64,000 nt of DNA, from NCBI RefSeq assembly GCF_023277925.1, contig NZ_CP063832.1, forward strand, positions 868,001-932,000, written 5' to 3'. The translations under genes were made by a program, and so were the position numbers. Below the pieces are notes generated by a model. It ran no database searches. It was not told where the DNA came from and saw only the letters and a list, made by a program, of their open reading frames with translations. Positions 1 to 8,753 of this stretch are shown here, piece after piece. How positions within the stretch are numbered: position 1 is the first letter of the stretch; every line of letters starts with the position of its first letter. This stretch comes from Pseudomonas entomophila. Lineage in GTDB: Bacteria; Pseudomonadota; Gammaproteobacteria; Pseudomonadales; Pseudomonadaceae.

Positions 1-329
1 GCCGCCTGTGCATCGAACTGCCTGGCGATCCCGGCTTGCACGAGCGCCTGCGCATCGACGGGGGGCACCTGGACAAGGTGGGCGGATACCCGCTGATCGC
101 GACGTTCTGCGCAACGCCGGCCGACCAGGCCGTGCTGGAGCAGGTCCGCCAACAGCTAGAGGCCCTCGACACCCCGGCTGGCGCGACCTTGCTCGGCCCG
201 CTGCTGGTGATCCGCCTACTCGACCACGACAACCAACACCTGCAACACAACCTGCAGCGCCTCTGGCACCTGCTGCGCCCGGCCGTGCTCGGCCTGGCGC
301 CGTGCCCGCCGCGCATCTGGGCCACTTGA
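1..329 (+). CDS. ureD: Urease accessory protein UreD, C-terminal part (cut by window edge)
   Basis: The frame is open from the left edge (codons in phase with base 3) and ends at 329. The visible 108 residues finish with [17 protein letters not shown], the usual end of UreD/UreH. UreD is the scaffold on which UreF and UreG load nickel and CO2 into the urease active site. It sits 10 bp upstream of ureA, the normal order in Pseudomonas. The start and promoter lie outside the window, so completeness cannot be judged. Confidence 0.93.
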   Translation, partial: RLCIELPGDPGLHERLRIDGGHLDKVGGYPLIATFCATPADQAVLEQVRQQLEALDTPAGATLLGPLLVIRLLDHDNQHLQHNLQRLWHLLRPAVLGLAPCPPRIWAT

Positions 330-339
330 GAGAGCCGCC

Positions 340-642
340 ATGGAGCTGACCCCGCGAGAGAAAGACAAACTGCTGCTGTTCACCGCCGCGCTGCTGGCCG
401 AACGGCGCCTGGCCCGTGGCCTGCGGCTGAATTATCCGGAAGCGGTGGCACTGATCAGCGCCGCGGTGCTGGAGGGCGCCCGTGACGGTCGCAGCGTGGC
501 CGAACTGATGAGTCTCGGGCGCGAGGTGCTGGTGCGCGAACAGGTCATGGACGGCGTGCCGGAAATGCTCCATGACGTCCAGGTCGAGGCGACCTTCCCC
601 GACGGCACCAAGCTGGTGACCGTGCATGACCCTATTGTCTGA
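340..642 (+). CDS. ureA: Urease subunit gamma
   Basis: A 100-residue protein beginning [20 protein letters not shown] and ending LVTVHDPIV, the full length and both ends expected of UreA. It is the small structural subunit of the cytoplasmic (UreABC)3 nickel urease that hydrolyses urea to ammonia and carbamate. It contains the conserved [10 protein letters not shown] segment. The ATG is preceded by GAGAG within 10 bp. It is followed by ureB after 10 bp that hold the ureB ribosome site GAGGAG. Confidence 0.98.
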   Translation: MELTPREKDKLLLFTAALLAERRLARGLRLNYPEAVALISAAVLEGARDGRSVAELMSLGREVLVREQVMDGVPEMLHDVQVEATFPDGTKLVTVHDPIV

Positions 643-652
643 GGAGCCCCGC

Positions 653-970
653 ATGATTCCCGGAGAGGTCCAGGTCGCCGCAGGCGACATCGAACTCAAT
701 GTCGGCCGAGAAACGCTCAGCGTCAGTGTCGCCAACCACGGTGACCGCCCTGTGCAAGTCGGTTCGCACTACCACTTTTTCGAGGTCAACGACGCCCTGG
801 TGTTCGAGCGCGCGCCGACGCGCGGCTATCGCCTGGACATCCCGGCCGGCACCGCGGTGCGCTTCGAGCCGGGCCAGGCGCGGACCGTGCAACTGGTGGC
901 CTACGCCGGCAAGCGCGAGGTGTACGGCTTCCAGGGCAAGGTGATGGGTGCGCTGGAGGGCAGGGCATGA
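653..970 (+). CDS. ureB: Urease subunit beta
   Basis: A 105-residue protein starting [16 protein letters not shown]. An upstream in-frame start at 626 would overlap ureA and lacks a ribosome site, whereas the ATG at 653 has GAGGAG 6 bp upstream, so 653 is chosen. The protein contains the family motifs [21 protein letters not shown] and [15 protein letters not shown]. It packs against UreC in the trimer. Its stop overlaps the ureC start (ATGA at 967-970), implying translational coupling. Confidence 0.98.
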   Translation: MIPGEVQVAAGDIELNVGRETLSVSVANHGDRPVQVGSHYHFFEVNDALVFERAPTRGYRLDIPAGTAVRFEPGQARTVQLVAYAGKREVYGFQGKVMGALEGRA

Positions 971-2670
971 GCCGCATTTCCCGGCAGGCCTACGCCGACA
1001 TGTTCGGCCCCACCGTCGGTGACCGCGTGCGCCTGGCCGACACCGCGCTGTGGGTGGCGGTGGAGAAGGACTTCACCATTTATGGTGAAGAGGTCAAGTT
1101 CGGTGGCGGCAAAGTCATCCGCGACGGCATGGGGCAAGGCCAGATGCTCGCCGCCGAGGCCATGGACCTGGTCCTGACCAACGCCCTGATCATCGACCAC
1201 TGGGGTATCGTCAAGGCCGACATCGGTGTCAAGCACGGGCGCATCGCCGCCATCGGCAAGGCCGGCAACCCTGACGTGCAACCCGGCGTCACCGTGCCCG
1301 TCGGCCCGGGCACTGAAGTGATCGCGGCCGAAGGCAAGATCGTCACGGCGGGCGGTATCGACTCGCATATCCATTTCATCTGCCCGCAGCAGGTGGAAGA
1401 GGCGCTGACCAGTGGCGTCACCACCTTCATCGGCGGCGGCACCGGGCCGGCCACCGGCACCAACGCCACTACCTGTACCCCCGGCCCCTGGTACCTGGCG
1501 CGCATGCTCCAGGCCGCCGATTGCCTGCCGATCAATATCGGCCTGTTGGGCAAGGGCAATGCCTCGCGCCCCGAAGCCTTGCGCGAGCAGATCGCCGCGG
1601 GTGCCGTGGGCCTGAAACTGCACGAGGACTGGGGCTCGACGCCCGCGGCCATCGATTGCTGCCTGGGCGTGGCCGAAGAGATGGATATTCAGGTGGCGAT
1701 CCACACCGACACGCTCAACGAGTCGGGCTGCATCGAGGATACCCTGGCCGCCATCGGTGACCGCACCATCCACACCTTCCACACCGAAGGTGCCGGCGGC
1801 GGCCATGCCCCGGACATCATTCGCGCGGCGGGGCAGGCCAACGTGCTGCCGTCATCGACCAACCCGACCCTGCCGTACACGGTCAATACCGTCGACGAGC
1901 ATCTGGACATGCTGATGGTCTGCCATCACCTGGACCCGAGCATCGCCGAGGACGTGGCCTTCGCCGAATCACGCATCCGCCGCGAAACCATCGCCGCCGA
2001 GGACATCCTCCACGACATGGGCGCGTTCGCCATGACCTCGTCCGACTCCCAGGCCATGGGCCGGGTCGGCGAAGTGGTGTTGCGCACCTGGCAGGTCGCT
2101 CACCAGATGAAGTTGCGCCGTGGGCCGTTGGCGCCAGACTGCCGCTACAGCGACAACTTCCGGGTCAAGCGCTACATCGCCAAGTACACGATCAACCCGG
2201 CGCTGACTCACGGCATTGCCCACGAAGTGGGCTCGGTGGAAGTGGGCAAACTCGCCGACCTGGTGCTCTGGGCCCCGGCGTTCTTCGCGGTCAAGCCTGC
2301 GCTGGTGCTCAAGGGCGGGATGATCGTCACCGCGCCCATGGGCGATATCAACGGCTCGATCCCGACGCCGCAACCGGTGCACTACCGGCCGATGTTCGGC
2401 GCCCTTGGCGCGGCCCGGCATGCCACGCGGATGACCTTCCTGCCCCAGGCGGCCATGGACCGTGGCCTGGCCGAGGAACTCAACCTGCGCAGCCTGATCG
2501 GCGTGGCCCACGGCTGCCGACGGGTGCGCAAGGCCGACATGCTCCACAACACGTTGCAACCACGGATCGAAGTCGATGCGCAGACCTACCAGGTGCGTGC
2601 CGATGGTGAGCTGCTGGTTTGCGAACCGGCCCATGAATTGCCACTGGCCCAGCGCTATTTCCTGTTCTGA
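967..2670 (+). CDS. ureC: Urease subunit alpha (catalytic)
   Basis: A 567-residue amidohydrolase of the usual UreC length. Visible active-site elements include the metal ligands HIHFICPQQ, the carbamylated-lysine segment GLKLHEDWG, the catalytic flap [14 protein letters not shown] and the late metal-ligand segment [11 protein letters not shown]. It hydrolyses urea at a di-nickel centre in the cytoplasm. It overlaps ureB by 4 bp and is followed 10 bp later by ureE, all in one operon with the maturation genes. Nothing suggests inactivation. Confidence 0.99.
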   Translation: MSRISRQAYADMFGPTVGDRVRLADTALWVAVEKDFTIYGEEVKFGGGKVIRDGMGQGQMLAAEAMDLVLTNALIIDHWGIVKADIGVKHGRIAAIGKAGNPDVQPGVTVPVGPGTEVIAAEGKIVTAGGIDSHIHFICPQQVEEALTSGVTTFIGGGTGPATGTNATTCTPGPWYLARMLQAADCLPINIGLLGKGNASRPEALREQIAAGAVGLKLHEDWGSTPAAIDCCLGVAEEMDIQVAIHTDTLNESGCIEDTLAAIGDRTIHTFHTEGAGGGHAPDIIRAAGQANVLPSSTNPTLPYTVNTVDEHLDMLMVCHHLDPSIAEDVAFAESRIRRETIAAEDILHDMGAFAMTSSDSQAMGRVGEVVLRTWQVAHQMKLRRGPLAPDCRYSDNFRVKRYIAKYTINPALTHGIAHEVGSVEVGKLADLVLWAPAFFAVKPALVLKGGMIVTAPMGDINGSIPTPQPVHYRPMFGALGAARHATRMTFLPQAAMDRGLAEELNLRSLIGVAHGCRRVRKADMLHNTLQPRIEVDAQTYQVRADGELLVCEPAHELPLAQRYFLF

Positions 2671-2680
2671 AGGAGCGAAC

Positions 2681-3166
2681 ATGATCGTACTCACCCGACG
2701 GGTCCCTGAAGCCGCACTGGTCACCGGCACCCTCACGCTCGATGTCGACAGCCGTATCAAGAGCCGTCTACGGGTCAAGCTGGACGATGGCCGCGAGGCA
2801 GGGTTGATGCTCGAGCGTGGGCACCTGTTGCGCGGTGGCGAGCTGCTTGCCGACGCCGATGGCCGCCAGGTAGTCCGCGTGCTGGCGGCGCCCGAGGCGG
2901 TGTCGACGGTACGTTGCGCCGACCCGCACCTGTTGGCCCGCGCCGCTTATCACCTGGGCAACCGCCATGTGCCGCTGCAGATCGAGCCCAACCTGTTGCG
3001 TTACCAGCATGACCATGTGCTTGACGACATGCTGCGTGGCCTGGGCCTGGAGGTGCTCGAAGAGCAGGCACCATTCGAGCCCGAGGCTGGCGCCTACCAA
3101 AGCGTATCCCATGGTCATTCCCACGGCCACGATCATCCCTTCGTGCGTGTGCCAGCCCATTCCTGA
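2681..3166 (+). CDS. ureE: Urease accessory protein UreE (nickel metallochaperone)
   Basis: A 161-residue protein starting [13 protein letters not shown]. The open frame extends upstream into ureC, but the ATG at 2681 has AGGAG 5 bp before it and matches the family start. The C-terminus is a short histidine tail (HGHSHGHDH), which in UreE binds nickel for delivery to the UreDFG complex. The central segment [20 protein letters not shown] is characteristic of UreE. It lies 10 bp after ureC and 19 bp before the nickel permease gene. Confidence 0.96.
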   Translation: MIVLTRRVPEAALVTGTLTLDVDSRIKSRLRVKLDDGREAGLMLERGHLLRGGELLADADGRQVVRVLAAPEAVSTVRCADPHLLARAAYHLGNRHVPLQIEPNLLRYQHDHVLDDMLRGLGLEVLEEQAPFEPEAGAYQSVSHGHSHGHDHPFVRVPAHS

Positions 3167-3185
3167 CCTCACCCTGGAGCCAACC

Positions 3186-3731
3186 ATGAAAAAGCTTTTC
3201 GCCCTGGTATTGCTGATGGTGGCCTTGCCGGCCTTCGCCCACCCTGGTCACGACGCCAACCCGTTGCAGGATGGCCTGCTGCATCCGCTGACTGGCCTCG
3301 ATCACTTGCTGATGCTGATCGGCACGGGTGTGCTCGCGGCCTTGACTCGGCGCACCCTCATGCTGCCGCTGGCCACTCTGGTGGCCATGTTCGCAGGTGC
3401 AGTGTGCGGCCACCTGTTCGGCGATGTGCTGGGCATGGAGCAGATGATCGTCGCGTCGCTGCTGGTGGCCGCCGCTGCCATGCTGCTACCGAGCCGTCAG
3501 CTGCTGCTGTCACTGATCATGCCGGTATTCGCCTTGTTCCATGGCTGGGCCCACGGCGTCGAGGCCACGCCCAGCGCATTCTGGCTGTTCAGCGCCGGTT
3601 TCGTCACGGTCAGTGGCGTGCTGCTGGTGGTCGGTTTCGCTGTGGGCTGCCTGCTGCGACGCCATGCCCGTCTGCAGAAAGCCTTCGGTGGCGGCCTGCT
3701 GGCCGGTGCCGCACTCGTGCTGGCTGGCTGA
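3186..3731 (+). CDS. ureJ: HupE/UreJ family nickel permease
   Basis: A 181-residue membrane protein starting MKKLFALVLLMVALPAFAHP, which looks like a signal peptide followed by the metal-binding motif HPGH and the family segment HPLTGLDHLLM. About six further hydrophobic helices follow. HupE/UreJ proteins import nickel, and placement between ureE and ureF supports nickel supply for urease. The ATG at 3186 follows a GGAG 8 bp upstream. The stop overlaps the ureF start by one base (TGATG). Confidence 0.92.
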   Translation: MKKLFALVLLMVALPAFAHPGHDANPLQDGLLHPLTGLDHLLMLIGTGVLAALTRRTLMLPLATLVAMFAGAVCGHLFGDVLGMEQMIVASLLVAAAAMLLPSRQLLLSLIMPVFALFHGWAHGVEATPSAFWLFSAGFVTVSGVLLVVGFAVGCLLRRHARLQKAFGGGLLAGAALVLAG

Positions 3732-4405
3732 TGAGCACTGACCTGGCGCTGCTGCGCTTGCTGCAGTTGGCAAGCCCAGGCCTGCCGGTGGGGGGCTTTA
3801 CGTACTCGCAAGGCCTGGAGTGGGCCGTCGAGGCCGGTTGGGTGAGGGATGCCGCAGGTTTCGCCGCCTGGCAGCGCGAGCAACTGCGCGAGACCCTTGG
3901 CTGCCTCGACTGGCCGGTGCTGGCACGCTTGTACCGAGCTTGCCTGGCCGATGATGCCGAGGCGTTCGGCCGCTGGAGCCGTTTCCTGCTGGCCAATCGC
4001 GAGACGGCTGAGTTGCGTCTGGAGGAGACCCAGCGCGGCAGTGCTCTGGCGCGCCTGCTCGATGGCTGGCAGCTGGGCCAGGACTCAGCTTGGCGCTCCA
4101 GCCTTGGGCTCAGCCAGCTCGGCGGCATGGCCTGGCTCGGCGCGTACTGGTCGATCCCGTTGCGCCAGCTTGCCTTGGGCCATGGCTTCGCCTGGCTGGA
4201 AGGCGCGGTGATGGCCGGGGTGAAGCTGGTGCCGTTCGGCCAGCAGGCCGCCCAGACCCTGCTGCGCGACCTCGGCGAGGCGTTGCCCGCCGTGTTCGAT
4301 CACGCCTTGACGCTCGATGATGACCAGATAGGCGGTGGCCTGCCCATGCTGGCCATTGCCTCATCGCGCCACGAAACCCAATACACCCGATTGTTCCGTT
4401 CCTGA
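3731..4405 (+). CDS. ureF: Urease accessory protein UreF
   Basis: A 224-residue protein starting [20 protein letters not shown] and carrying the family signature [18 protein letters not shown]. UreF bridges UreD and UreG and checks GTP hydrolysis during metallocentre assembly. It starts on the last base of the ureJ stop codon, so translation is coupled, and ends 11 bp before ureG. A longer frame upstream runs through ureJ and is not coding. Length is normal for the family. Confidence 0.97.
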   Translation: MSTDLALLRLLQLASPGLPVGGFTYSQGLEWAVEAGWVRDAAGFAAWQREQLRETLGCLDWPVLARLYRACLADDAEAFGRWSRFLLANRETAELRLEETQRGSALARLLDGWQLGQDSAWRSSLGLSQLGGMAWLGAYWSIPLRQLALGHGFAWLEGAVMAGVKLVPFGQQAAQTLLRDLGEALPAVFDHALTLDDDQIGGGLPMLAIASSRHETQYTRLFRS

Positions 4406-4416
4406 GGATTGCCACG

Positions 4417-5091
4417 ATGCAAAACTACCAGCAACCCCTGCGTGTCGGTGTCGGCGGCCCGGTTGGCTCCGGCAAGACCGCGCTGCTAGAAGCCCTGTGC
4501 AAGGCCATGCGCGACAGCTATCAGATCGCCGTGGTCACCAACGACATCTATACCAAGGAAGACCAGCGCATCCTCACCGAAGCCGGTGCCCTGGAGCCCG
4601 AGCGCATCGTCGGTGTCGAGACCGGTGGTTGCCCGCACACCGCGATCCGCGAGGACGCCTCGATGAACCTGGCCGCTGTCGAGGCGCTGGCACGCAAGTT
4701 CGGCAACCTCGAAGTGATCTTCGTTGAGAGTGGCGGCGACAACCTCAGTGCGACATTCAGCCCCGAGCTGGCCGACTTGACCATCTATGTGATCGATGTC
4801 GCCGAAGGCGAGAAGATCCCGCGCAAGGGGGGGCCTGGTATCACCAAGTCGGACTTCCTGGTGATCAACAAGACCGACCTGGCGCCGTACGTCGGCGCCT
4901 CATTGGAGGTGATGGAGCGTGATACCCGGCGCATGCGCCCTGAACGGCCGTGGACGTTCAGCAACCTGAAGCGGGGCGACGGCTTGCAGGCGGTGATCGA
5001 TTTCATCGTCGAGCGAGGCATGCTCGGCGAAAGACGTGGCGGGGGCGAGGGTGTGCCATCCGGCAATTTAACGGGCCAAGAGCCTGCGTAA
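4417..5091 (+). CDS. ureG: Urease accessory GTPase UreG with a C-terminal extension
   Basis: A SIMIBI-class GTPase. The P-loop is [14 protein letters not shown], the nickel motif is [13 protein letters not shown], a G3-like stretch is [15 protein letters not shown] and the base motif is NKTDLAP. It powers nickel insertion into urease. The protein is 224 residues, whereas UreG is usually about 204-210. Family homology seems to stop at [11 protein letters not shown], and the last 17 or so residues are a Gly/Arg-rich tail ending [10 protein letters not shown] ribosome site GAGGA lies 7 bp before the ATG. It is the last gene of the urease operon. Confidence 0.97.
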   Translation: MQNYQQPLRVGVGGPVGSGKTALLEALCKAMRDSYQIAVVTNDIYTKEDQRILTEAGALEPERIVGVETGGCPHTAIREDASMNLAAVEALARKFGNLEVIFVESGGDNLSATFSPELADLTIYVIDVAEGEKIPRKGGPGITKSDFLVINKTDLAPYVGASLEVMERDTRRMRPERPWTFSNLKRGDGLQAVIDFIVERGMLGERRGGGEGVPSGNLTGQEPA

Positions 5092-5242
5092 CGGTTGGCT
5101 GACGAGGTCTCCTACGTGGTTGCCGGCATCTGTGCTCAATCAATGGGTGGCACAGGGTTGTACAGTTTTATAGTGCTGAACGCGCAGTGGTGCCCTTCAC
5201 GTCCAGCACATGGCGGCGGAGCCCTCATTCAAGGAGAGAACT

Positions 5243-5491
5243 ATGAAAAGGATCGTATCGATCGCACTATTGGCCACTGTAAGCCTGGCCCAGATGACCT
5301 ATGGCAACGAGTACATGCACTCAACTGACCCGGTGATGGCTGTCGCATCACCGTGCAACTGGGGCGATACCATGACGACCGCTGACCTTCGGCCCGTCGG
5401 CTATATTGGCAACATTGCCCCCATCGCATGTACGGAGGGCACGTTTCTTACTGGGGCCGGGCACTGCCAGCCAAGCTTTGAATTTGACTGA
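5243..5491 (+). CDS. Small secreted Cys-containing peptide, copy 1
   Basis: An 82-residue protein with a clear signal peptide (MKRIVSIALLATVSLAQMTYG) and a strong ribosome site AAGGAGAG 6 bp before the ATG. The mature part has three cysteines and ends ACTEGTFLTGAGHCQPSFEFD. The last 21 residues match those of the peptide encoded at 5992 at about 15 positions. No enzyme domain is visible and the family was not recognised. A longer frame starting at 5210 lacks a ribosome site. It is likely periplasmic or secreted; function unknown. Confidence 0.75.
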   Translation: MKRIVSIALLATVSLAQMTYGNEYMHSTDPVMAVASPCNWGDTMTTADLRPVGYIGNIAPIACTEGTFLTGAGHCQPSFEFD

Positions 5492-5991
5492 CCGACTCCG
5501 CGTCTTATGACCTTCATGCACCTGCGTCTGCGAATACCGTTCCCAGGCGTTGGTGTGTTCGTGCTCCTGTCGCTACCACCCACACCCCAGCCAATCGGTA
5601 TCAGCACCTGACCCGACAACACGCGCCAGTGTTTGAAAATGGGCAGTATCGTGCTTCCAGGCTCTGTGCCAACCCTGTCTGAGCGCCTGCTCCAGGCGAG
5701 TGTTGTCGACCCTGTTCCTCATCCGGCCAGAACAGCCAGAGGTGCTGAGCTTAAGCCCAGGCCTGGCGTACGAGCAGCCCAGGGGAAAGTCCTTGTAGGC
5801 TCATCGCTGCGTGAGTTGGTTGGCGGGGATTTTGCCTGCGAAGCTGAGATAAATTTTCGGGGTATTCCTGAGGTTTGAGCTAACGCTTGTGCCGGGGACG
5901 TTGCGTAAAGTTTGTCGGGCTGACGGCAGGGATGGGCAGGATTAATCACCTGTCGCAGTTTGAGTCCCGAAATTTCACCCAGGAAACATGT
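5492..5991. other. 500-bp gap between the two small-peptide genes
   Basis: No gene is supported here. One open frame at 5633-5878 (81 codons) has no convincing ribosome site, no hydrophobic or domain signature and proline/arginine-rich composition typical of chance GC-rich frames. The last 40 bp hold the leader of the second peptide gene. No third copy of the shared C-terminal motif was seen by eye. Confidence 0.5.
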
Positions 5992-6150
5992 ATGAAGAAG
6001 TTCGCACTGATCGCCCTCATCGCAACCGCAGGCCTAATTCCGGTTGCCCATGCCGCTGGGGGGTGGTCGCCTGTTCCGGCGATCCCATGCCCAGAAGGCA
6101 CCTATCTGACAAGTGCTGGACATTGCCAGCCGCCCTTTGATTTCGACTGA
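5992..6150 (+). CDS. Small secreted Cys-containing peptide, copy 2
   Basis: A 52-residue protein. The signal peptide MKKFALIALIATAGLIPVAHA is followed by only about 31 mature residues that contain two cysteines and end PCPEGTYLTSAGHCQPPFDFD. The C-terminal 21 residues repeat those of the peptide at 5243. The ATG at 5992 follows AGGAAAC; an upstream in-frame start at 5887 would place a non-signal extension ahead of the signal peptide and is rejected. The two cysteines could form one disulfide. Family not recognised. Confidence 0.72.
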   Translation: MKKFALIALIATAGLIPVAHAAGGWSPVPAIPCPEGTYLTSAGHCQPPFDFD

Positions 6151-6176
6151 TTGCCCTCAGGTCCAGCGGACCTTGT

Positions 6177-6212
6177 AGATCACTGTCAGTGGGGCCCCAC
6201 TGACAGTGATCT
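6177..6212. terminator. Perfect 36-bp palindrome, probable terminator
   Basis: Each 18-base arm reads AGATCACTGTCAGTGGGG and its exact complement follows with no spacer, centred between 6194 and 6195. The right side continues with TTTGG. It lies 26 bp after the second small-peptide gene and before the LysR gene. It would form a very stable hairpin in RNA and could act as a terminator, or as a binding site or cruciform in DNA. Confidence 0.7.
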
Positions 6213-6347
6213 TTGGAGCAAGGCCACTGAAAATATCCTCAACGTCCAGCTAAATCCTTGGCTGGGCCATCCCCGCACCTCACCGACGACGAGGTAAGCT
6301 GACAGGAAAATTCCCCGCGCGTCGGCAGTGGCGCCAGAGAGGTACCC

Positions 6348-7253
6348 GTGGCTTCCTACACCTTGCGTCAACTGAAGTACTTCGTCACCACGGTGGAGGC
6401 CGGCAGCGTCGCCGAGGCATCGCGCCAGCTCTATATCGCCCAGCCTTCGATCTCCACGGCGATCAAGAGCCTGGAAGAGAGCTTCGGTGTCCAGCTGTTC
6501 ATTCGCCATCACGCCCAGGGCGTGTCGCTGACCCCTGGCGGCAAGCGTTTCTACGCCAAGGCCAAGTCGCTGCTGCAGATGGCCCATGAATTCGAGCAGA
6601 ACGCCCTGGCCGACAACGATACCGTGGCCGGCCAGATCGATATCGGCTGCTTCGAGACCGTGGCGCCGTTGTACCTGCCCAGGTTGATCGCGGGCTTTCG
6701 CGAGCGCTACCCAGGGGTGGACATCCGCCTGCGTGACGGTGAACAGCAGGATTTGATTCAGGGGCTGACCGCAGGCACCTTCGACCTGGCCTTTCTCTAT
6801 GACCACGACCTGGACGGCACCATCGAGACCGAGCCGTTGATGCCACCCCAGAAACCCTATGTTCTGCTGCCGGACAAGCACCGTTTTGCCGGGCAGGCCC
6901 AGGTGTCGCTGCGCGACCTGTGCCCGGAGCCGATGATCTTGCTCGACGTGGCGCCCAGCCGCACTTACTTCGTCAGCCTGTTCAACGAGCTGGGGCTGAC
7001 GCCCAACATCGTCTTCAGCTCACCCTCCATCGAGATGGTGCGAGGCATGGTGGGGCAGGGCTTCGGCTTTTCGCTGCTGGTCACCCGGCCCTGCTCGGAG
7101 TTCACCTACGACGGGCAGCGCCTCGTGATGCTGGATATCGTCGAGCCCGTGGCCTTGTCGGGGTTGGCGGCGGCGCACCTCAAGCGTGTGCAGTTGACCA
7201 AGCCGGCGCAGTTGTTCGTGGAGTTCTGCCGGGAGGAACTGGCGCGGTTGTAG
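6348..7253 (+). CDS. LysR-family transcriptional regulator
   Basis: A 301-residue LysR-type regulator. Residues 1-60 form the winged helix-turn-helix (LRQLKYFVTTVEAGSVAEAS, then QPSISTAIKSLEESFGVQLF) and the rest is a periplasmic-binding-protein-like effector domain. The start is GTG at 6348 with GAGAGG just upstream. No divergent target gene is adjacent: the urease and small-peptide genes lie upstream on the same strand beyond a terminator. The target and effector are unknown. Confidence 0.93.
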   Translation: MASYTLRQLKYFVTTVEAGSVAEASRQLYIAQPSISTAIKSLEESFGVQLFIRHHAQGVSLTPGGKRFYAKAKSLLQMAHEFEQNALADNDTVAGQIDIGCFETVAPLYLPRLIAGFRERYPGVDIRLRDGEQQDLIQGLTAGTFDLAFLYDHDLDGTIETEPLMPPQKPYVLLPDKHRFAGQAQVSLRDLCPEPMILLDVAPSRTYFVSLFNELGLTPNIVFSSPSIEMVRGMVGQGFGFSLLVTRPCSEFTYDGQRLVMLDIVEPVALSGLAAAHLKRVQLTKPAQLFVEFCREELARL

Positions 7254-7503
7254 CGCCGATATGGCAGCGCCTGCACCAGGCCGCTCATCGTCCTGTTTCC
7301 GACCACCCGTCGCGCCGTTCGCGCAAATGATCGAACGAACACTGCCTGGCAGGATTCTTCCACTAAGGTGCTAGAGGATCTTGCATGCCTGCATTAGGCG
7401 CGACGCATGGAGCACCGCTTGGGCATGGGCAATATCAATTGGCGCTCGGCCACGCGAAAGCGTACTCACATCACAGGCCATCCAGCATAGAGAGGGTCGT
7501 ACC

Positions 7504-7764
7504 ATGTCGTTGATAGGAGTTTCAGTGCTTGAGATGCGGCAGATGATCGAGCAGGCCTGCCTGCCGGATCGCTGCGAGGTAAGCTGCCCGGACGGCGAAA
7601 ACCTCACCATCCGCCTGGGCCAGGGGCAGAACCTGGACGACTGCCTGACCCTGACCGGCGTTCCGCTCGCCAGCCTCAACAGTTGCCGCGACCTGGTAGG
7701 TTTGGTGACGCAGTTGAAGGCGCAGCGTCAAGCGCATCCATCCGCACTCAAGGCCATCGCCTGA
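7504..7764 (+). CDS. DUF1652 family protein
   Basis: An 86-residue protein starting MSLIGVSVLEMRQMIEQACL. The pattern LEMRQMIEQACLPDRCEVSC, then LTIRLGQGQ and LASLNSCRDLVGLVTQLKAQ matches the DUF1652 family that is common in Pseudomonas. Function is unknown. The open frame continues upstream to 7381, but the ATG at 7504 matches the family start and has GAGAGGG upstream. It appears monocistronic. The 250 bp before it, after the LysR gene, contain nothing else recognisable. Confidence 0.88.
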   Translation: MSLIGVSVLEMRQMIEQACLPDRCEVSCPDGENLTIRLGQGQNLDDCLTLTGVPLASLNSCRDLVGLVTQLKAQRQAHPSALKAIA

Positions 7765-7816
7765 GCATCAGGCCAACCCGGCCGACCAAGGTTGGCCGGG
7801 TGCACACCGGGTTGCT

Positions 7817-8104
7817 TCATTGCAGTTCGAGCAGAAGGTTCAGCCCGCCATCCCCACATTTGACGTGATCGCGAACGACGCCCCGATAGCTTCGCCCCTC
7901 CCAGGTGAACGACACACTGTGCGCACGGTCGACCTTGCCAGGCAGCGGCGGCTCGATATGCAGGCGCAGGGCCGGGCGGCCCTGGAGGCTGAGGGCGGCG
8001 ATCTGGACCTGGCATTCGGCGTGTTGCGCCACCGAGCCAAACAGGGTGTCGCGTACGTAGTCCAGTTCCAGGCAGGCGCAGGGGGCACGGCAGGACATGC
8101 GCAT
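7817..8104 (-). CDS. Hypothetical protein (95 aa)
   Basis: A minus-strand frame starting MRMSCRAPCACLELDYVRDT. The ATG at 8104 has GGAG 9 bp upstream and is preferred over the longer frame from 8125. The C-terminal half (HSVSFTWEGRSYRGVVRDHV) has alternating hydrophobic and polar residues and looks like beta-structure. No signal peptide or known motif was recognised. Two competing frames overlap on the same strand, so the gene is probable rather than certain. Confidence 0.55.
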   Translation of the reverse strand: MRMSCRAPCACLELDYVRDTLFGSVAQHAECQVQIAALSLQGRPALRLHIEPPLPGKVDRAHSVSFTWEGRSYRGVVRDHVKCGDGGLNLLLELQ

Positions 8105-8235
8105 GGCGGAGCTCCGGATGAACAAGGGCAGTCATCAATCATTGGAAGCTTGCCGCGCTCAAACGTTCAAATTGTTTCAATGCCAATGGGCGAACATCCC
8201 CTGTGGGGGCCGCCGCCTTGTGTTGATTGCACTGG

Positions 8236-8266
8236 CCCACTCGCCGGCAAGGCCGGCTCCTGCAGG
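8236..8266. repeat. REP element (GCCGGCAAGGCCGGC type)
   Basis: The sequence reads CACTCGCCGGCAAGGCCGGC followed by TCCTGCAGG, the form of the short palindromic REP sequences of P. putida-type genomes. It lies between two minus-strand small genes. Confidence 0.75.
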
Positions 8267-8282
8267 GGTGGCGCACTTGATT

Positions 8283-8594
8283 TCAAGGTCGTTGCGGTAT
8301 CACCGAGCCACCGAATGCATTACCCATCCGTGTCGAAGTCGCCGCCGGCGTGGCCAACCCCTTCTGGTTCGGCGCCTGGCGTTGCAATTGCTGCACCGGA
8401 TCAAGCCGCTCCCGCAGCCCTTTGGCCGCCCGCGGATCGCTGCCTTGCAGCTGCTGGCTCAGGCAGTCATAGGCCAATGCCCGTGACTGGCCTACCTGCA
8501 CGTCGATACAGCCTTGGCCGGCCTTGGGCCCCTCGGCGAGCGCTGGCCACGCACAGGCCAGCAGCGCGAAGGTAGCCAGCGACATTTTGCCCAT
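8283..8594 (-). CDS. Putative periplasmic protein (103 aa)
   Basis: The protein starts MGKMSLATFALLACAWPALA, a signal peptide, and then has a short domain with two cysteines in GCIDVQVGQSRALAYDCLSQ followed by a Gln/Arg-rich region. A ribosome site GAGGAG lies 7 bp before the ATG at 8594, which is preferred over the GTG six bases earlier. The Cys-flanked DVQV-YDCLSQQL block resembles a small periplasmic family seen in Pseudomonas, but no function is known. It is transcribed divergently from vreA. Confidence 0.65.
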   Translation of the reverse strand: MGKMSLATFALLACAWPALAEGPKAGQGCIDVQVGQSRALAYDCLSQQLQGSDPRAAKGLRERLDPVQQLQRQAPNQKGLATPAATSTRMGNAFGGSVIPQRP

Positions 8595-8674
8595 GGGCAC
8601 ACTCCTCGAACCATTCCTGGCCGAAGTCTAGCCCGTGCTATGTCGAACCCGGGTGAAGCTTTGGTTGCGGCACG

Positions 8675-8692
8675 CTGTCACCACAGCGTCAT
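8675..8692 (+). promoter_or_regulatory. Putative PHO box and promoter upstream of vreA
   Basis: CTGTCAC-CACA-GCGTCAT fits the 18-bp PhoB box layout (two 7-bp repeats of CTGTCAT separated by 4 bp) with 11 of 14 repeat positions matched. A possible -10 hexamer CAGGAT starts 10 bp downstream at 8703, the usual spacing in Pho promoters where the box replaces the -35. In P. aeruginosa the vre genes are induced by phosphate starvation through PhoB. The match was found by eye. Confidence 0.6.
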
Positions 8693-8753
8693 GCACAAGC
8701 CCCAGGATGACGTTTCCCCGGCAGCGGCGGCCAGCAAGGAGGCTCGTTCATCC

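Noticed and set aside
5633-5878. 81-codon frame between the small-peptide genes
   Set aside because: No ribosome site, no signal peptide, and composition of a chance frame.
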